64,000 nucleotides of DNA. Source: Bifidobacterium sp. ESL0704. GTDB lineage: Bacteria; Actinomycetota; Actinomycetes; Actinomycetales; Bifidobacteriaceae. Position 1 is the stretch's first letter; every line of letters starts with the position of its first letter. Below, piece by piece: positions 19,229 through 28,950 of this stretch. The notes beneath the pieces were generated by a model. It did not search any database. It saw nothing but the letters and a program-made list of their open reading frames with translations, and was not told the origin of the DNA. A program made the position numbers and the translations under genes. The stretch lies in the NCBI RefSeq assembly GCF_029392075.1, contig NZ_CP113929.1, positions 1,240,001 to 1,304,000 on the forward strand. The letters run 5' to 3'.

Positions 19229-20272
19229 ATGCCTTTTAACCAGCACATTATCGACAATCCCAGGTCCGAGCGCGTGCGGCGCGTGACAGAACTGGAGAAG
19301 ACCAAGGGTCGCAGGAAATCGGGAAAGTTCCTTATCGAAGGACCGCAATCGGTACGCGAGGTCGTGCGTTGGATGCCCGACGTTGTGGAGGATTGTTACG
19401 TACAGACCGACGAGCGGCAATCGCGGTTGCTTTCGACGGTGGTCGACGACATCGCGCGAGAGGCCGACGAGGCGGGCCTGTATATCCATCAGGTGACAAG
19501 CGATGTGATGCATCGGATGAGCACGGACGCGCAGGGCATCGTCGCCGTCGGCAATCTCGGGGCCGTGCAACGTCGTATGGCACAGGGTTTTGAAGGCCGG
19601 GAAGCCACTGGCTCGGAGCATGCCGAGGTGGTCCATAACGTTGCGACCCGGGGTACCGAGATACGAAGCGCAATCGCGAATGATTTCGAAGCCGATAACG
19701 TGACGTCGAAGGAGATTGCACACTCAACATGGAACAGCGGGAATCCTGATTCGTCCGGAGGCACGGTGGCCGCCTTCTGGCAGATTCGTGATCCGGGCAA
19801 CGCGGGGACCGTCATTCGCTCGGCCGACGCCGCCGGATGCCACGCGGTCATTTTCGTGTCGGATTGCGTCGACCGCTTCAATCCGAAGGTCATCCGTTCC
19901 ACGGCCGGCTCGTTGTTCCACCTGCCGGTGGTCACCATGAGCACCGATGAATTCTTTGAATGGGCCGCGCAGCAGCATCGCGAGGTGATTGCCGCCGACG
20001 TCTACGGCACGCCAACGCTCAAGCCGGAATCGCTGATTGATGTGGTCGAAGAATGCAGCAGTGCGACAGATGGTGACGGCAACGACGAACCCGCAACAGC
20101 GATTCTGTTCGGCAACGAGGCCCGTGGTCTGCCGGCAGACATCCTTCAGCGCGTAGAGCGTATCGTGTCCATCCCGCTCTACGGCAAGGCCGAATCGCTT
20201 AATCTCGCCACGAGCACCGCGGTGATGCTCTTCAGTCTGGCGATGGCTCGTGATGCCGCACAACGCAGATAA
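19229..20272 (+). CDS. TrmH/SpoU family RNA 2'-O-methyltransferase
   Basis: This 347-residue SPOUT enzyme transfers a methyl group from SAM to a ribose in rRNA or tRNA. The N-terminal substrate-binding part includes GRRKSGKFLIEGPQSVREV. The SPOUT knot motifs are IRDPGNAGTVIRSADAAG, ILFGNEARGLP and IPLYGKAESLNLATSTAV. Between them, about 55 residues (about 110-165) look like a poorly structured insertion. Its position directly before pheS is common in bacteria (for example tsnR or ysgA before pheST). The precise target nucleotide cannot be told from sequence. The start at 19229 (MPFNQH) is preferred; an in-frame start lies 30 nt upstream. Confidence 0.88.
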   Translation: MPFNQHIIDNPRSERVRRVTELEKTKGRRKSGKFLIEGPQSVREVVRWMPDVVEDCYVQTDERQSRLLSTVVDDIAREADEAGLYIHQVTSDVMHRMSTDAQGIVAVGNLGAVQRRMAQGFEGREATGSEHAEVVHNVATRGTEIRSAIANDFEADNVTSKEIAHSTWNSGNPDSSGGTVAAFWQIRDPGNAGTVIRSADAAGCHAVIFVSDCVDRFNPKVIRSTAGSLFHLPVVTMSTDEFFEWAAQQHREVIAADVYGTPTLKPESLIDVVEECSSATDGDGNDEPATAILFGNEARGLPADILQRVERIVSIPLYGKAESLNLATSTAVMLFSLAMARDAAQRR

Positions 20273-20444
20273 AACCGGTTCGGGGACCGGCCGGTCGAGA
20301 TCGCTGATCAGGTACAAACGCACGCGGTGCTATGTCGAGTCATATTGAAACAATGAAAAGGCTGTAAATGCTTGGGATTCATGACTTTTGTGCGTGTAAT
20401 CTTGGACGTTTTCAAGGTTTGGAAATTGCAAGGAAAGGGTACTC

Positions 20445-21512
20445 GTGGCACAGAGTGCGTCATTCGATGCGGAAGCGGTGACCGACGCGGTCACTGAGGG
20501 CATCGCGAAAATCAAGGGTGCCTCCACCATGGAGGAGCTCAAAGCCATCAGAACGGAATATGCCGGGCCAGAATCGGCGATGATGCTGGCGAACCGGTCG
20601 ATCGGCTCCCTGCCGAAAGAAGAGAAGAAGGGTGCCGGCCAGTTGATGGGCAAGCTGCGCAGCGAGTTCGAGCGCACGTTCGGCATCAAGACCGCGCAGG
20701 TCAAGGCCGAAGAGGAGACCCGCCAGCTCGCCGCCGAAACCGTCGACATGACCTTGCCGGTCAATCGCAAACCGCTTGGCGCCCGTCATCCGTTGCCCAA
20801 GCTGATGGAGGACGTCGAGGACCTCTTCATCTCCATGGGCTGGCAGATTTCCGCGGGCCCCGAGGTGGAGACCGAATGGTACGACTTCGATGCTCTGAAC
20901 TTCGGCCCCGACCATCCTGCCCGCCAGATGCAGGACACCTTCTACGTCAAGGGCAACCAGGCCAAGGACGCCGCCGGTTTCGTGGGATCCAACATGGTGC
21001 TGCGCACCCAGACCTCTTCCGATCAGGTTCGTGCCTTGCTGACCCGCGGCGTTCCGCTCTATATCGCCTCGCCAGGCCGTGTCTTCCGCACCGATGAGCT
21101 CGATGCCACGCATACGCCCGTCTTCCACCAGTGTGAGGCGCTGGCCGTCGACAAGGGCCTGACGATGGGCGATTTGAAGGGTGTGCTCGACAAGCTCGCC
21201 GTCGCGATGTTCGGCCCGGAGGCCAAGAGCCGTCTGCGTCCGAGCTACTTCCCGTTCACCGAGCCCAGCGCCGAGCTCGACCTGTGGTTCCCCGACAAGA
21301 AGGGTGGCCCGGGCTGGATCGAATGGGGCGGCTGCGGCATGGTCAACCCGAACGTCCTGAAGTCCGCGGGTCTTGATCCGGACGTCTACACCGGCTTCGC
21401 GTTCGGCGTGGGTATGGAGCGCACGCTTTTGCTGCGCCACGATATCAACGATATGCACGACCTCGTCGAGGGCGACGTGCGTTTCAGCAAACAGTTTGTG
21501 ATGGGGGAGTGA
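20445..21512 (+). CDS. pheS: Phenylalanine-tRNA ligase alpha subunit
   Basis: PheS is the catalytic subunit of the heterotetrameric class II phenylalanyl-tRNA synthetase. The 355 residues comprise an N-terminal coiled coil that binds tRNA (about 1-90) and the class II core. Class II motifs are visible in HPARQMQDTFYV, VFRTDELDATHTPVFHQ and GFAFGVGMERTLLLRHDI. The start is GTG at 20445 with AAGGAAAGG just upstream. It is followed 7 bp later by pheT. Confidence 0.97.
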   Translation: MAQSASFDAEAVTDAVTEGIAKIKGASTMEELKAIRTEYAGPESAMMLANRSIGSLPKEEKKGAGQLMGKLRSEFERTFGIKTAQVKAEEETRQLAAETVDMTLPVNRKPLGARHPLPKLMEDVEDLFISMGWQISAGPEVETEWYDFDALNFGPDHPARQMQDTFYVKGNQAKDAAGFVGSNMVLRTQTSSDQVRALLTRGVPLYIASPGRVFRTDELDATHTPVFHQCEALAVDKGLTMGDLKGVLDKLAVAMFGPEAKSRLRPSYFPFTEPSAELDLWFPDKKGGPGWIEWGGCGMVNPNVLKSAGLDPDVYTGFAFGVGMERTLLLRHDINDMHDLVEGDVRFSKQFVMGE

Positions 21513-21519
21513 ACCAACA

Positions 21520-24123
21520 ATGCCAATGGTAGATATTGACTGGCTCAAGGAGCATGTCGAGGTTCCGGCCGGTCTGACGTACGAACAGCTCGCCAAGGAT
21601 CTGGTTCATGTCGGCCTCGAGGAAGAGGAGATCCATTCCTCGAACGTCACCGGCCCGATCGTGGTCGGCTACGTGGTCGATGCCACGCCGGAACCGCAAA
21701 AGAACGGCAAGACCATCAACTGGTGCCATGTCGATGTCGGCGACAAGTACAACGACACCGACGAGAACGGCAACAAGGTGCCGCGCGGCATCGTCTGCGG
21801 CGCGCCGAACATGGCCGCCGGCGAGAAGGTCGTCGTCACGTTGCCGGGAGCGGTGCTGCCCGGCGATTTCAAGATCGAACCGCGCAAGACCTATGGCCAC
21901 ATCTCTAACGGTATGTGCGCCTCGGAACGTGAGTTAGGCTTGGGCAGCGACCACAGCGGCATCATTCTGCTCAACGATTACGGCTTCAGCGCAGAGGAGG
22001 CCGCGGCGTTGAAGCCCGGTGACGATCTGATGCATGTGCTGCATCTCGATCAACCGGTGCTCGAGATCAACATCACCCCCGACCGCGGATACACGCTGTC
22101 CTATCGTGGTGTGGCCCGAGAATACCATCATTCAACCGGTGCTGCTTACACGGATCCGGCCATCGAGCTCAGCGACAAGGCGCCTAAGGGCGTCGAGGCC
22201 GACAAAGCCGACATCGCCGTCGAGATCGAAGACAACAACCCGATTCACGGCGTACCCGGCTGCGATCGCTACTATGCGCGCACGGTGCGTAATTTCGACC
22301 CGGCGAGCCCGACGCCCAACTGGATGCGTCGTCGCTTGATTCGCGCCGGCATGCGTTCGATTTCACTGGCGGTGGACGTCACCAACTACGTGATGATGGA
22401 CCTGGGCCAGCCGATGCACGCCTACGACCTTGACAAGATCTGCGGGCCCATTGTCGTTCGACGCGCCAACAAGGGCGAGACCCTGACCACGCTCGACGGC
22501 AAGAAGCACGACCTGAGCGTTGAAGACCTCCTGATCACGGATTCGCCCGATGGCAAGCGCAGCTCGAGGATTCTTGGACTCGCCGGCGTGATGGGCGGCC
22601 TTTACGGAGAGGTCACAGCCGAGACCAAGAACATTCTTCTGGAATCCGCGCATTTCGACCAGGTCACCATCGCCCGCTCCGCACGCCGTCACAAGACCCC
22701 GTCAGAGGCATCCAAGCGCTACGAGCGCGGTGTGGACTATGCTCTGCAACCTGCTGCCGCGCAGATGGCCGCCGAACTGATGGCCAAGTATGGCAAGGGC
22801 ACGCCGAGCGGCACTCCGATCGACGTCGACCACACGCAACCGCGTGAGGCCATCGATTTCAAGTTCACCGAGACCAAGCGCCTCACCGGGCTCGACACCT
22901 CGGACCAGCGCATCCGCGAGATTCTCGAAGACATCGGCTGCAAGGTCAGCGACAGCAAGGAGCAAGGCCACATTTCCGTGATTCCTCCGACCTGGCGTCC
23001 GGACCTCACCATGCCATGCGATTTGGTCGAGGAGATCGCGCGTCTCGTCGGCTACGACGAGATTCCGATCACCATGCCTCCCGCTCCGGTCGAGGGCGAG
23101 GTCGGACTGACGCCGGACCAGCAGCGCCAGCGTGACGTGGCCAACGAGCTGGCCGAATATGGTTTGGTGGAGACGCTAAGCTACCCGTTCGTCGGCGACG
23201 CCGACTTCAAGGCGTTCGGTTACGATGCCGAGGAAATCAAGCCGGTAAGTGTCGAGGTCGCCAACCCTCTCGCCGGCGACCGCCCGTACCTGCGTCGCAC
23301 CGTTCTGCCGACACTGGCACAGACCGTGCAGCGCAACCTGCGTCGTGGCCTTGAAAACATCTCGCTTTACGAGATTGGTCACGTCTATCTTTGGGATCCG
23401 AATGCTCCGGCCATCCCGGCTCTGCCTGGTGGACAGCGCCCGAGCGAAGAACAGCTCAAGGCGCTTGATGCCGGTCTGCCGGAGCAGCCGTTGCACGTCG
23501 CCGCGATCCTGACCGGCAAGGCCGTGGAAACCGGTTGGCTCGGTGAAAGGCGCGATGTCGACTACAGCGATGCCGTCGAGGCGATGAACCGCGTGGCTGA
23601 CCGTCTGGGGGCCAAGGTCTCCCTCGTGCAGCCGCAACCGCAGGATGTGCCGATGCAATGGCATCCGGGTCGTGCCGCCAAGGTCATGGTCGGTGACACA
23701 TTTGTCGGTATGGTGGGTGAGCTGCATCCGCATGTCAACGCAGCGCTCGGCTTCCCGGAGCATTCCGCGGCCTTCGAGCTCAACCTGACCGCGCTCTTCG
23801 CCACGTTGAGCGGCAAGCCGGTACAGGCCAAGCCCATTTCGACGTTCCCTCCGGTCAAGCAGGATCTCGCCTTCACGGTACCTGATACAGTCACCGCCGC
23901 ACAATTGCAGCAGGTGATCGTTGAGGCCGCAGGCGACGATCTTGAGTCCATCGAGCTGTTCGATGTCTTCGCCGGCGACCAGCTGGGTGAGCATCAGAAG
24001 TCGCTTGCCTATGCGGTTACTTTCCGCTCTCCGGATAAGACGCTGACCAGCAGCGACACCGAGGCCATCCGCAAGGCTATTGTCGATAAAGCGGAAACGA
24101 TCGGTGCGCAACTGCGTGCCTGA
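21520..24123 (+). CDS. pheT: Phenylalanine-tRNA ligase beta subunit
   Basis: PheT (867 residues) partners with PheS for Phe-tRNA synthesis and editing. Domain order is as usual. An N-terminal EMAP-like tRNA-binding domain (about 40-155) contains GAPNMAAGEKVVV. B3/B4 editing domains contain DVTNYVMMDLGQPMHAYD, B5 follows, then a class II-like core with EEIARLVGYDEIP. The C-terminal FDX-ACB anticodon-binding domain contains KQDLAFTVP. It starts at the first of two close ATGs (21520 and 21526). The terminator-like hairpin at 24160-24194 ends the operon. Confidence 0.97.
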   Translation: MPMVDIDWLKEHVEVPAGLTYEQLAKDLVHVGLEEEEIHSSNVTGPIVVGYVVDATPEPQKNGKTINWCHVDVGDKYNDTDENGNKVPRGIVCGAPNMAAGEKVVVTLPGAVLPGDFKIEPRKTYGHISNGMCASERELGLGSDHSGIILLNDYGFSAEEAAALKPGDDLMHVLHLDQPVLEINITPDRGYTLSYRGVAREYHHSTGAAYTDPAIELSDKAPKGVEADKADIAVEIEDNNPIHGVPGCDRYYARTVRNFDPASPTPNWMRRRLIRAGMRSISLAVDVTNYVMMDLGQPMHAYDLDKICGPIVVRRANKGETLTTLDGKKHDLSVEDLLITDSPDGKRSSRILGLAGVMGGLYGEVTAETKNILLESAHFDQVTIARSARRHKTPSEASKRYERGVDYALQPAAAQMAAELMAKYGKGTPSGTPIDVDHTQPREAIDFKFTETKRLTGLDTSDQRIREILEDIGCKVSDSKEQGHISVIPPTWRPDLTMPCDLVEEIARLVGYDEIPITMPPAPVEGEVGLTPDQQRQRDVANELAEYGLVETLSYPFVGDADFKAFGYDAEEIKPVSVEVANPLAGDRPYLRRTVLPTLAQTVQRNLRRGLENISLYEIGHVYLWDPNAPAIPALPGGQRPSEEQLKALDAGLPEQPLHVAAILTGKAVETGWLGERRDVDYSDAVEAMNRVADRLGAKVSLVQPQPQDVPMQWHPGRAAKVMVGDTFVGMVGELHPHVNAALGFPEHSAAFELNLTALFATLSGKPVQAKPISTFPPVKQDLAFTVPDTVTAAQLQQVIVEAAGDDLESIELFDVFAGDQLGEHQKSLAYAVTFRSPDKTLTSSDTEAIRKAIVDKAETIGAQLRA

Positions 24124-24159
24124 ACAGTCAGTTCCAAGATATCTTGGGAATTGAACGAT

Positions 24160-24194
24160 GCGGAGTCCGTGGACCGGTGGTTCGCGGGCTCCGC
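24160..24194 (+). terminator. Hairpin after pheT
   Basis: GCGGAG-t-CCG (24160-24169) pairs with CGG-g-CTCCGC (24185-24194) and is followed by a T-rich tract (ATTATTGTATTGATTTT). The next gene starts 30 bp later. Confidence 0.65.
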
Positions 24195-24223
24195 GATTAT
24201 TGTATTGATTTTGGAGTGGCATG

Positions 24224-25072
24224 ATGAATGAATCTCAGAACCCGTTTGATGTCAACGGCAACGGCAGCGGGGGTCCATCGACCAATGCCGCTCCTTCCGG
24301 CGGCCAGGTCCCGCAGCGTTCAGCCGAGGAATCCAACGCGCCTCAAGGCGCCGATGTTTCGAGCGAGGGTTCCGCTACGAATGGCGCGAGTGCTTCTCAG
24401 CGGCCATACGGTCAGACGAAGGTCCCGGAATACGGGGCCATGGCCAGTCAGTTCCCTGCGCAATACAACCCGTACGTCTACGGCAGGCCTGACGAAAAGC
24501 CGAAACCCCAAAACGGACAGACGAATAGCCGCGATGGCCAGTTCAACCGTCAACCGGAAGGCGGATACGGCAACGGCATGGGTCCTTATCAAGGCAATCA
24601 GGGCAATGCGCCGTACGGCGGACCTTACCAGATGCCTGGAGGTTACCTGAATAATCCGAATAATTCCTACGGTCAGCCCTACAACAACGCTCCGATGCAG
24701 GCTGGTGGCCCCGGAACACCGGGATACCGACCGGACATGCACAATGGCGTCGATATGAACGATCCGGTCCAGAACCCCTACCTGGGGCACTGGGATCCGA
24801 TGGCGATCGCTTCCGTTATCCTGTTGTTCCTGCCGATTACCTTCCTGCCCGCCATCACGGGCGCACTTTCCATGTGGCGAACCAGAAAGTACCATATGAA
24901 AGGCTTCTGGGTAGCGACCGTATGCATGGTGCTTGGGGTCATCGCCACGATTTTCTCATTGTGGCTGTTCTCGAAAGGCATCACCCTCAACGACCTGTCA
25001 CAGCAGCTGCTCAATCAGAGCGGTTCCGGTCCGGCTCCCGGCGGTTCCGGCGGCGGCTCGGTAAGCGCCTAG
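24224..25072 (+). CDS. Membrane protein with disordered Gly/Pro/Asn/Gln N-terminus and DUF4190-like helices
   Basis: This protein has about 282 residues. Residues 1-185 are low complexity, rich in Gly, Asn, Gln, Pro and Tyr (for example GGYGNGMGPYQGNQGN). Two transmembrane helices follow (MAIASVILLFLPITFLPAITGAL and VATVCMVLGVIATIFSLWLF), separated by a short basic loop (WRTRKYHMKG), as in DUF4190 domains. The C-terminus is Gly/Ser rich. The function is unknown. Two ATGs (24221 and 24224) are adjacent. The gene is single, between the pheT and 25123-25160 hairpins. Confidence 0.75.
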   Translation: MNESQNPFDVNGNGSGGPSTNAAPSGGQVPQRSAEESNAPQGADVSSEGSATNGASASQRPYGQTKVPEYGAMASQFPAQYNPYVYGRPDEKPKPQNGQTNSRDGQFNRQPEGGYGNGMGPYQGNQGNAPYGGPYQMPGGYLNNPNNSYGQPYNNAPMQAGGPGTPGYRPDMHNGVDMNDPVQNPYLGHWDPMAIASVILLFLPITFLPAITGALSMWRTRKYHMKGFWVATVCMVLGVIATIFSLWLFSKGITLNDLSQQLLNQSGSGPAPGGSGGGSVSA

Positions 25073-25122
25073 TCCGGGCAATATTGTCACAAAGTCCGGC
25101 TTTTTCGAATTCACTGTCTAAA

Positions 25123-25160
25123 GAAGAACCCTTATCCATGAAAATGGACAAGGGTTCTTC
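25123..25160 (+). terminator. Long hairpin after the DUF4190-like gene
   Basis: GAAGAACCCTT-a-TCCAT pairs with ATGGA-c-AAGGGTTCTTC around a GAAA-like loop, giving 16 base pairs with one internal mismatch. There is no clear T-run on the plus strand, so it may be bidirectional. Confidence 0.7.
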
Positions 25161-25281
25161 AGTATCGCTGAGATTGATGTGCTGTGGTTCGGATTTGCGG
25201 GTTGCGAGATTACAAACAGTCATCGGCGAATCCGACTTGTCGAAAACGATGAAACATCATAAAAAACGTCCATTATTTGGA

Positions 25282-25315
25282 TGCATAACTATACATAGTA
25301 CTGAATATATGTAAT
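25282..25315 (+). promoter_or_regulatory. Paired ARG boxes upstream of argC
   Basis: TGCATAACTATACA (25282-25295) matches the ArgR consensus TGNATWWWWATNCA at 13 of 14 positions. A weaker second site, TGAATATATGTAAT (25302-25315), begins 6 bp later. That is the 2-bp gap expected between adjacent 18-bp ARG boxes, and the pair lies 32-65 bp before the argC start. Confidence 0.7.
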
Positions 25316-25346
25316 CTTGGCATCATCTTGAGGAAAGGTGATGTTC

Positions 25347-26477
25347 ATGAGCACATACACGGTGGCGGTGGTTGGTGCCAGCGGATATGCCGGAGGGGAG
25401 ATGCTGCGTATTCTTGCAGCGCATCCCGCGTTCGAAGTGACCACGGTGACCGGCGAGTCTTCTGCTGGCGACAAACTCGGTCGACATATGCCGCATATCC
25501 CGAAGTACAGGGACATGGTCATCGAGCCCACGACGCCTGAGGTGCTCAACGGCCATGACGTCATCGTACTTGCTCTGCCGCACGGGGTATCGGGCGCATT
25601 GGCGGAAAAGCTGCATGCCAATGACGCGGTGGTCGATCTGGGGGCCGACCACAGACTTGAATCTGCTGACGCATGGAAGCACTATTATGGCGGCGATTTC
25701 CACCAGCCATGGGCCTACGGGATGCCGGAACTGATTATCGGCAAGGGCACTGACGGCGGATATCGGTACCAACGCGAAAACCTGCCCGGTGCGTCGTTGA
25801 TTGCAGGTCCTGGATGCAACGTGACCGCCGTCACTTTCGCCTTCCAACCCGCTTTGGCCGCTGGCCTCATCGAATCTGACGACATTGTCGCCGACCTTGC
25901 TGTCGGATATTCGGGAGCTGGCAAGAATCTCAAGCGACGGAATCTGTTGGCGGCTGAAGCATTCGGTTCCGCAACGCCATATTCCGTTGGCGGCGTTCAT
26001 CGCCATATCCCGGAGATCGTCCAGAATCTTTCTCATGCAGTGGCGGCTGCTTATGCCGATGGTGCCCATTCAGACTTCTCTTCATCCAGCGCATCACCTA
26101 CGACCATCAATGTCGGTTTTACCCCGATGCTGGTTCCGATGGCTCGTGGAATCCTCGCGGTCGTTTCGGCCAAGCTGAGCGACAAGGGTGAGGCTATGAG
26201 TGACGAAAACATACGCGAGGTGTTCTCTGAGGTCTATCAGGGGCAGCGATTCATCGAGCTTTTGGACCCTGGCGACATGCCGGCCACGGCAGACGTGCTG
26301 GGATCCAACGAGGCACAGGTCCAAATCGCCGTCGACAGAAAGGCAAAACGTCTGTACGGTTTTGCGGCCATCGATAATCTCAATCGCGGCACGGCCGGTC
26401 AGGCGGTGCAATCTTTGAACATTGCGCTCGGACTTCCAGAAGACCAAGGACTGACAACGATAGGGGTGGCGCCATGA
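25347..26477 (+). CDS. argC: N-acetyl-gamma-glutamyl-phosphate reductase
   Basis: ArgC reduces N-acetylglutamyl phosphate to the semialdehyde with NADPH, the third step of arginine synthesis. The 376-residue protein has the N-terminal Rossmann motif VVGASGYAGGEMLRIL and the catalytic cysteine region LIAGPGCNVTAVTF. An internal stretch (about 235-250, HSDFSSSSASPTT) is a little looser than usual. The ATG at 25347 is about 9 nt after AGGAAAGG; earlier in-frame starts at 25338 and 25341 are too close to it. The stop overlaps the argJ start by 4 nt (ATGA), so the two are translationally coupled. Confidence 0.96.
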   Translation: MSTYTVAVVGASGYAGGEMLRILAAHPAFEVTTVTGESSAGDKLGRHMPHIPKYRDMVIEPTTPEVLNGHDVIVLALPHGVSGALAEKLHANDAVVDLGADHRLESADAWKHYYGGDFHQPWAYGMPELIIGKGTDGGYRYQRENLPGASLIAGPGCNVTAVTFAFQPALAAGLIESDDIVADLAVGYSGAGKNLKRRNLLAAEAFGSATPYSVGGVHRHIPEIVQNLSHAVAAAYADGAHSDFSSSSASPTTINVGFTPMLVPMARGILAVVSAKLSDKGEAMSDENIREVFSEVYQGQRFIELLDPGDMPATADVLGSNEAQVQIAVDRKAKRLYGFAAIDNLNRGTAGQAVQSLNIALGLPEDQGLTTIGVAP

Positions 26478-27655
26478 GCGTGACATTTGCAAAAGGTTTT
26501 TCGGCTTCCGGGGTCAACGCCGATATTTCATCGAACAACGAGAAACTTGATTTGGCGCTGGTGGTCAACAACGGACCGCTTGATGCCGCGGCCGGGGTCT
26601 TTACCTCGAATCGTTTTAGTGCGGCCCCGGTGCAATGGTCGCGCAAGGCCATTGCCAACGGACATATCAAGGCCGTAGTGCTCAATTCCGGCGGAGCCAA
26701 CGCCTGCACCGGCGAGGCAGGGCTCAAACAGAGTGCAGACACGGCGGCCAAGGCCGCCGAGGTCCTTAGCGGCGAAAACGTGGTCGCGCTTGACGACATC
26801 GCGGTTTGCTCGACAGGTCTCATCGGCGAACTATTGCCGTTGGATAACGTGCTGGCAGGTGTCAGCAAAGTCGCTTCGGCATTGAGCGAAAGCGTTGAAT
26901 CCGGTATTGACGCGGCGAAGGCCATCATGACCACCGATACGAAACCGAAAACAGTGAAACTGCAAGGCTCCGGTTACCGTGTGGGCGGCATGGTCAAGGG
27001 ATCAGGCATGATAGCACCCCAGTTGGCGACGATGCTCTGCGTCATCACCACCGATGCCGTGGTCGATGCGGCCCAGTTGCAGGCCGTTCTGGCCAGCGCC
27101 ACCGACAAGTCGTTCAACCGTATCGACGTGGATGGTTGCATGTCCACCAACGACACGGTCTTGCTGCTTGCCTCCGGCGCTTCAGGAATCACCCCTGAAC
27201 CGCAGGAATTCGCTGATTTGGTCCACTCGGCTTGCTCCAGTCTTGCCCGGCAGATTATCGGCGACGGAGAAGGCTCCAGCCACGACATCAAAATAACGGT
27301 AAGCGGAGCGGAAACCGAAGACGCTGCGTTGGCCTGTGCCCGTGCGGTTGCCGGCTCAAACCTTCTGAAGTGCGCCATCTATGGCAACGATCCGAACTGG
27401 GGACGTATCGTCAGCACGCTCGGCACTGTTCCGGCGGATGTCGCAGCCTACGAGCCAGAGGATGTTACGGTGGATATCAACGGCGTGCGCGTCTGCGAGC
27501 ACGCCGGTGCCGGCATCGACCGTTTACAAGTCAAGATGGAAGCCAGAGAGGTCGATATCGATATCGACCTCAATCACGGTTCGCAAAGCGCGAGCGTATG
27601 GACCGACGACCTGACCCACGAATACGTGCATATCAATGCGGACTACGAATCATGA
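26474..27655 (+). CDS. argJ: Bifunctional glutamate N-acetyltransferase / ornithine acetyltransferase
   Basis: ArgJ recycles the acetyl group from N-acetylornithine to glutamate. The 393-residue proenzyme cleaves itself before a conserved Thr, seen here as Thr186 in APQLATMLC; KGSGMIAP precedes it. Conserved C-terminal sequence includes NDPNWGRI. No argA or argE is present in the cluster, so a cyclic acetylated pathway is expected. Whether it is mono- or bifunctional cannot be told from sequence. Confidence 0.95.
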   Translation: MSVTFAKGFSASGVNADISSNNEKLDLALVVNNGPLDAAAGVFTSNRFSAAPVQWSRKAIANGHIKAVVLNSGGANACTGEAGLKQSADTAAKAAEVLSGENVVALDDIAVCSTGLIGELLPLDNVLAGVSKVASALSESVESGIDAAKAIMTTDTKPKTVKLQGSGYRVGGMVKGSGMIAPQLATMLCVITTDAVVDAAQLQAVLASATDKSFNRIDVDGCMSTNDTVLLLASGASGITPEPQEFADLVHSACSSLARQIIGDGEGSSHDIKITVSGAETEDAALACARAVAGSNLLKCAIYGNDPNWGRIVSTLGTVPADVAAYEPEDVTVDINGVRVCEHAGAGIDRLQVKMEAREVDIDIDLNHGSQSASVWTDDLTHEYVHINADYES

Positions 27656-27757
27656 GATTCTGTCAAACACCAAGGAAACCGTTCGACCAATTTCAAATAA
27701 GCATGCAACCATCGAGCCCAAGAAAGGCTGCGATGGAAGACGGATGGAAGACAGCGA

Positions 27758-28762
27758 ATGAAGGATAAAATGGCTACAAACGAAGCCGAAGGAACCCAGC
27801 AATCGACAAATTCGGTTGATGAGGGTGCAAAAACCGATGAAGGTGCATTCGATGTTCGTAACGATCTTAAAGACGAGCAGAAAGCCGAGGTGCTGATCGA
27901 GGCCCTGCCATGGCTGGAAGAATTCGCCGGTCAACGCATCGTCGTCAAATACGGCGGCAACGCCATGGTCGACGAGCATCTCAAGCGTTGCTTCGCCCAG
28001 GACATGGTCTTTCTGCACCAGGTCGGCATGCACCCCATCGTCGTCCATGGTGGTGGCCCGCAGATTTCGAGCATGCTTGAAGAACTTGGCATCGAATCTC
28101 ATTTCAAGGCCGGGTTGCGCGTCACCACACCCGAAATCATGCGGGTCGTACGGATGATCCTCACCGGTTCCGTCTCGCGCGAGCTGATCGGGCTGATCAA
28201 CGCCCACGGCCCGTACGCGGTAGGCCTTTCGGGAGAAGACGGATCGTTGTTCGGGGCGAAACGGTATCGCCCGGTCATCGACGGGGTGCAAACCGACATC
28301 GGCTTGGTCGGGGAAGTCACCGAGGTCGATCCTTCCGCGGTTGAGAATCTTATCGCGCAGAACCGGATTCCCGTGGTCTCATCGATTGCTCCCAACGCCG
28401 ACGACCCCACGCAGGTGTTCAATGTCAATGCGGATTCTGCGGCGGCTGCACTTGCGGTGGCGGTGCACGCAAGAAAGCTGGTCATCCTGACAGACGTTGA
28501 CGGACTCTATGCCGATTGGCCCGACAAGAACTCGCTGATCAGCTCAATCGGCGTCGACAGGCTGCGTAAGGTGTTGCCGACATTGCAAAGCGGCATGGTG
28601 CCTAAAATGCGTGCCTGCATTCGGGCGCTGGATGGGGGCGTGCCGAGGGCGCATATCATCGACGGCCGTCAGCCGCATTCGATTCTCAACGAGGTGTTCA
28701 CCAGCGCCGGCATCGGCACCATGGTCGTGCCGGGGAACGCCATGAAACTGCGACGAAGCTGA
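27758..28762 (+). CDS. argB: Acetylglutamate kinase
   Basis: ArgB phosphorylates N-acetylglutamate, usually the arginine-feedback step. The amino-acid kinase fold shows [13 protein letters not shown] near residue 60 and [18 protein letters not shown] near 90. Mid-protein is [15 protein letters not shown], and LTDVDGLY lies near 250. Residues 1-45 are an acidic, Gln/Ser-rich extension not needed for the fold. Both ATG 27758 (GGAAG upstream) and ATG 27770 (AAGGA upstream, 4 nt) are plausible starts. The 102-bp gap after argJ holds no other gene. Confidence 0.95.
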   Translation: MKDKMATNEAEGTQQSTNSVDEGAKTDEGAFDVRNDLKDEQKAEVLIEALPWLEEFAGQRIVVKYGGNAMVDEHLKRCFAQDMVFLHQVGMHPIVVHGGGPQISSMLEELGIESHFKAGLRVTTPEIMRVVRMILTGSVSRELIGLINAHGPYAVGLSGEDGSLFGAKRYRPVIDGVQTDIGLVGEVTEVDPSAVENLIAQNRIPVVSSIAPNADDPTQVFNVNADSAAAALAVAVHARKLVILTDVDGLYADWPDKNSLISSIGVDRLRKVLPTLQSGMVPKMRACIRALDGGVPRAHIIDGRQPHSILNEVFTSAGIGTMVVPGNAMKLRRS

Positions 28763-28950
28763 GTAGCGGCTGCATCAACCGCGGAAAGCCGATTCCGCAT
28801 GTTTCGGCCCGTACGGATGCCTCGAAATCAGTAGGAGTCCTGCATGGTGCTGTTTCTGTTTGATGCAGATACTCACCGTTACTCACGCAGTGCTGCTGTA
28901 AGGCATACAAGACAAGCAAATAAGACGAACAAATTCAGAAAGCAACCAAG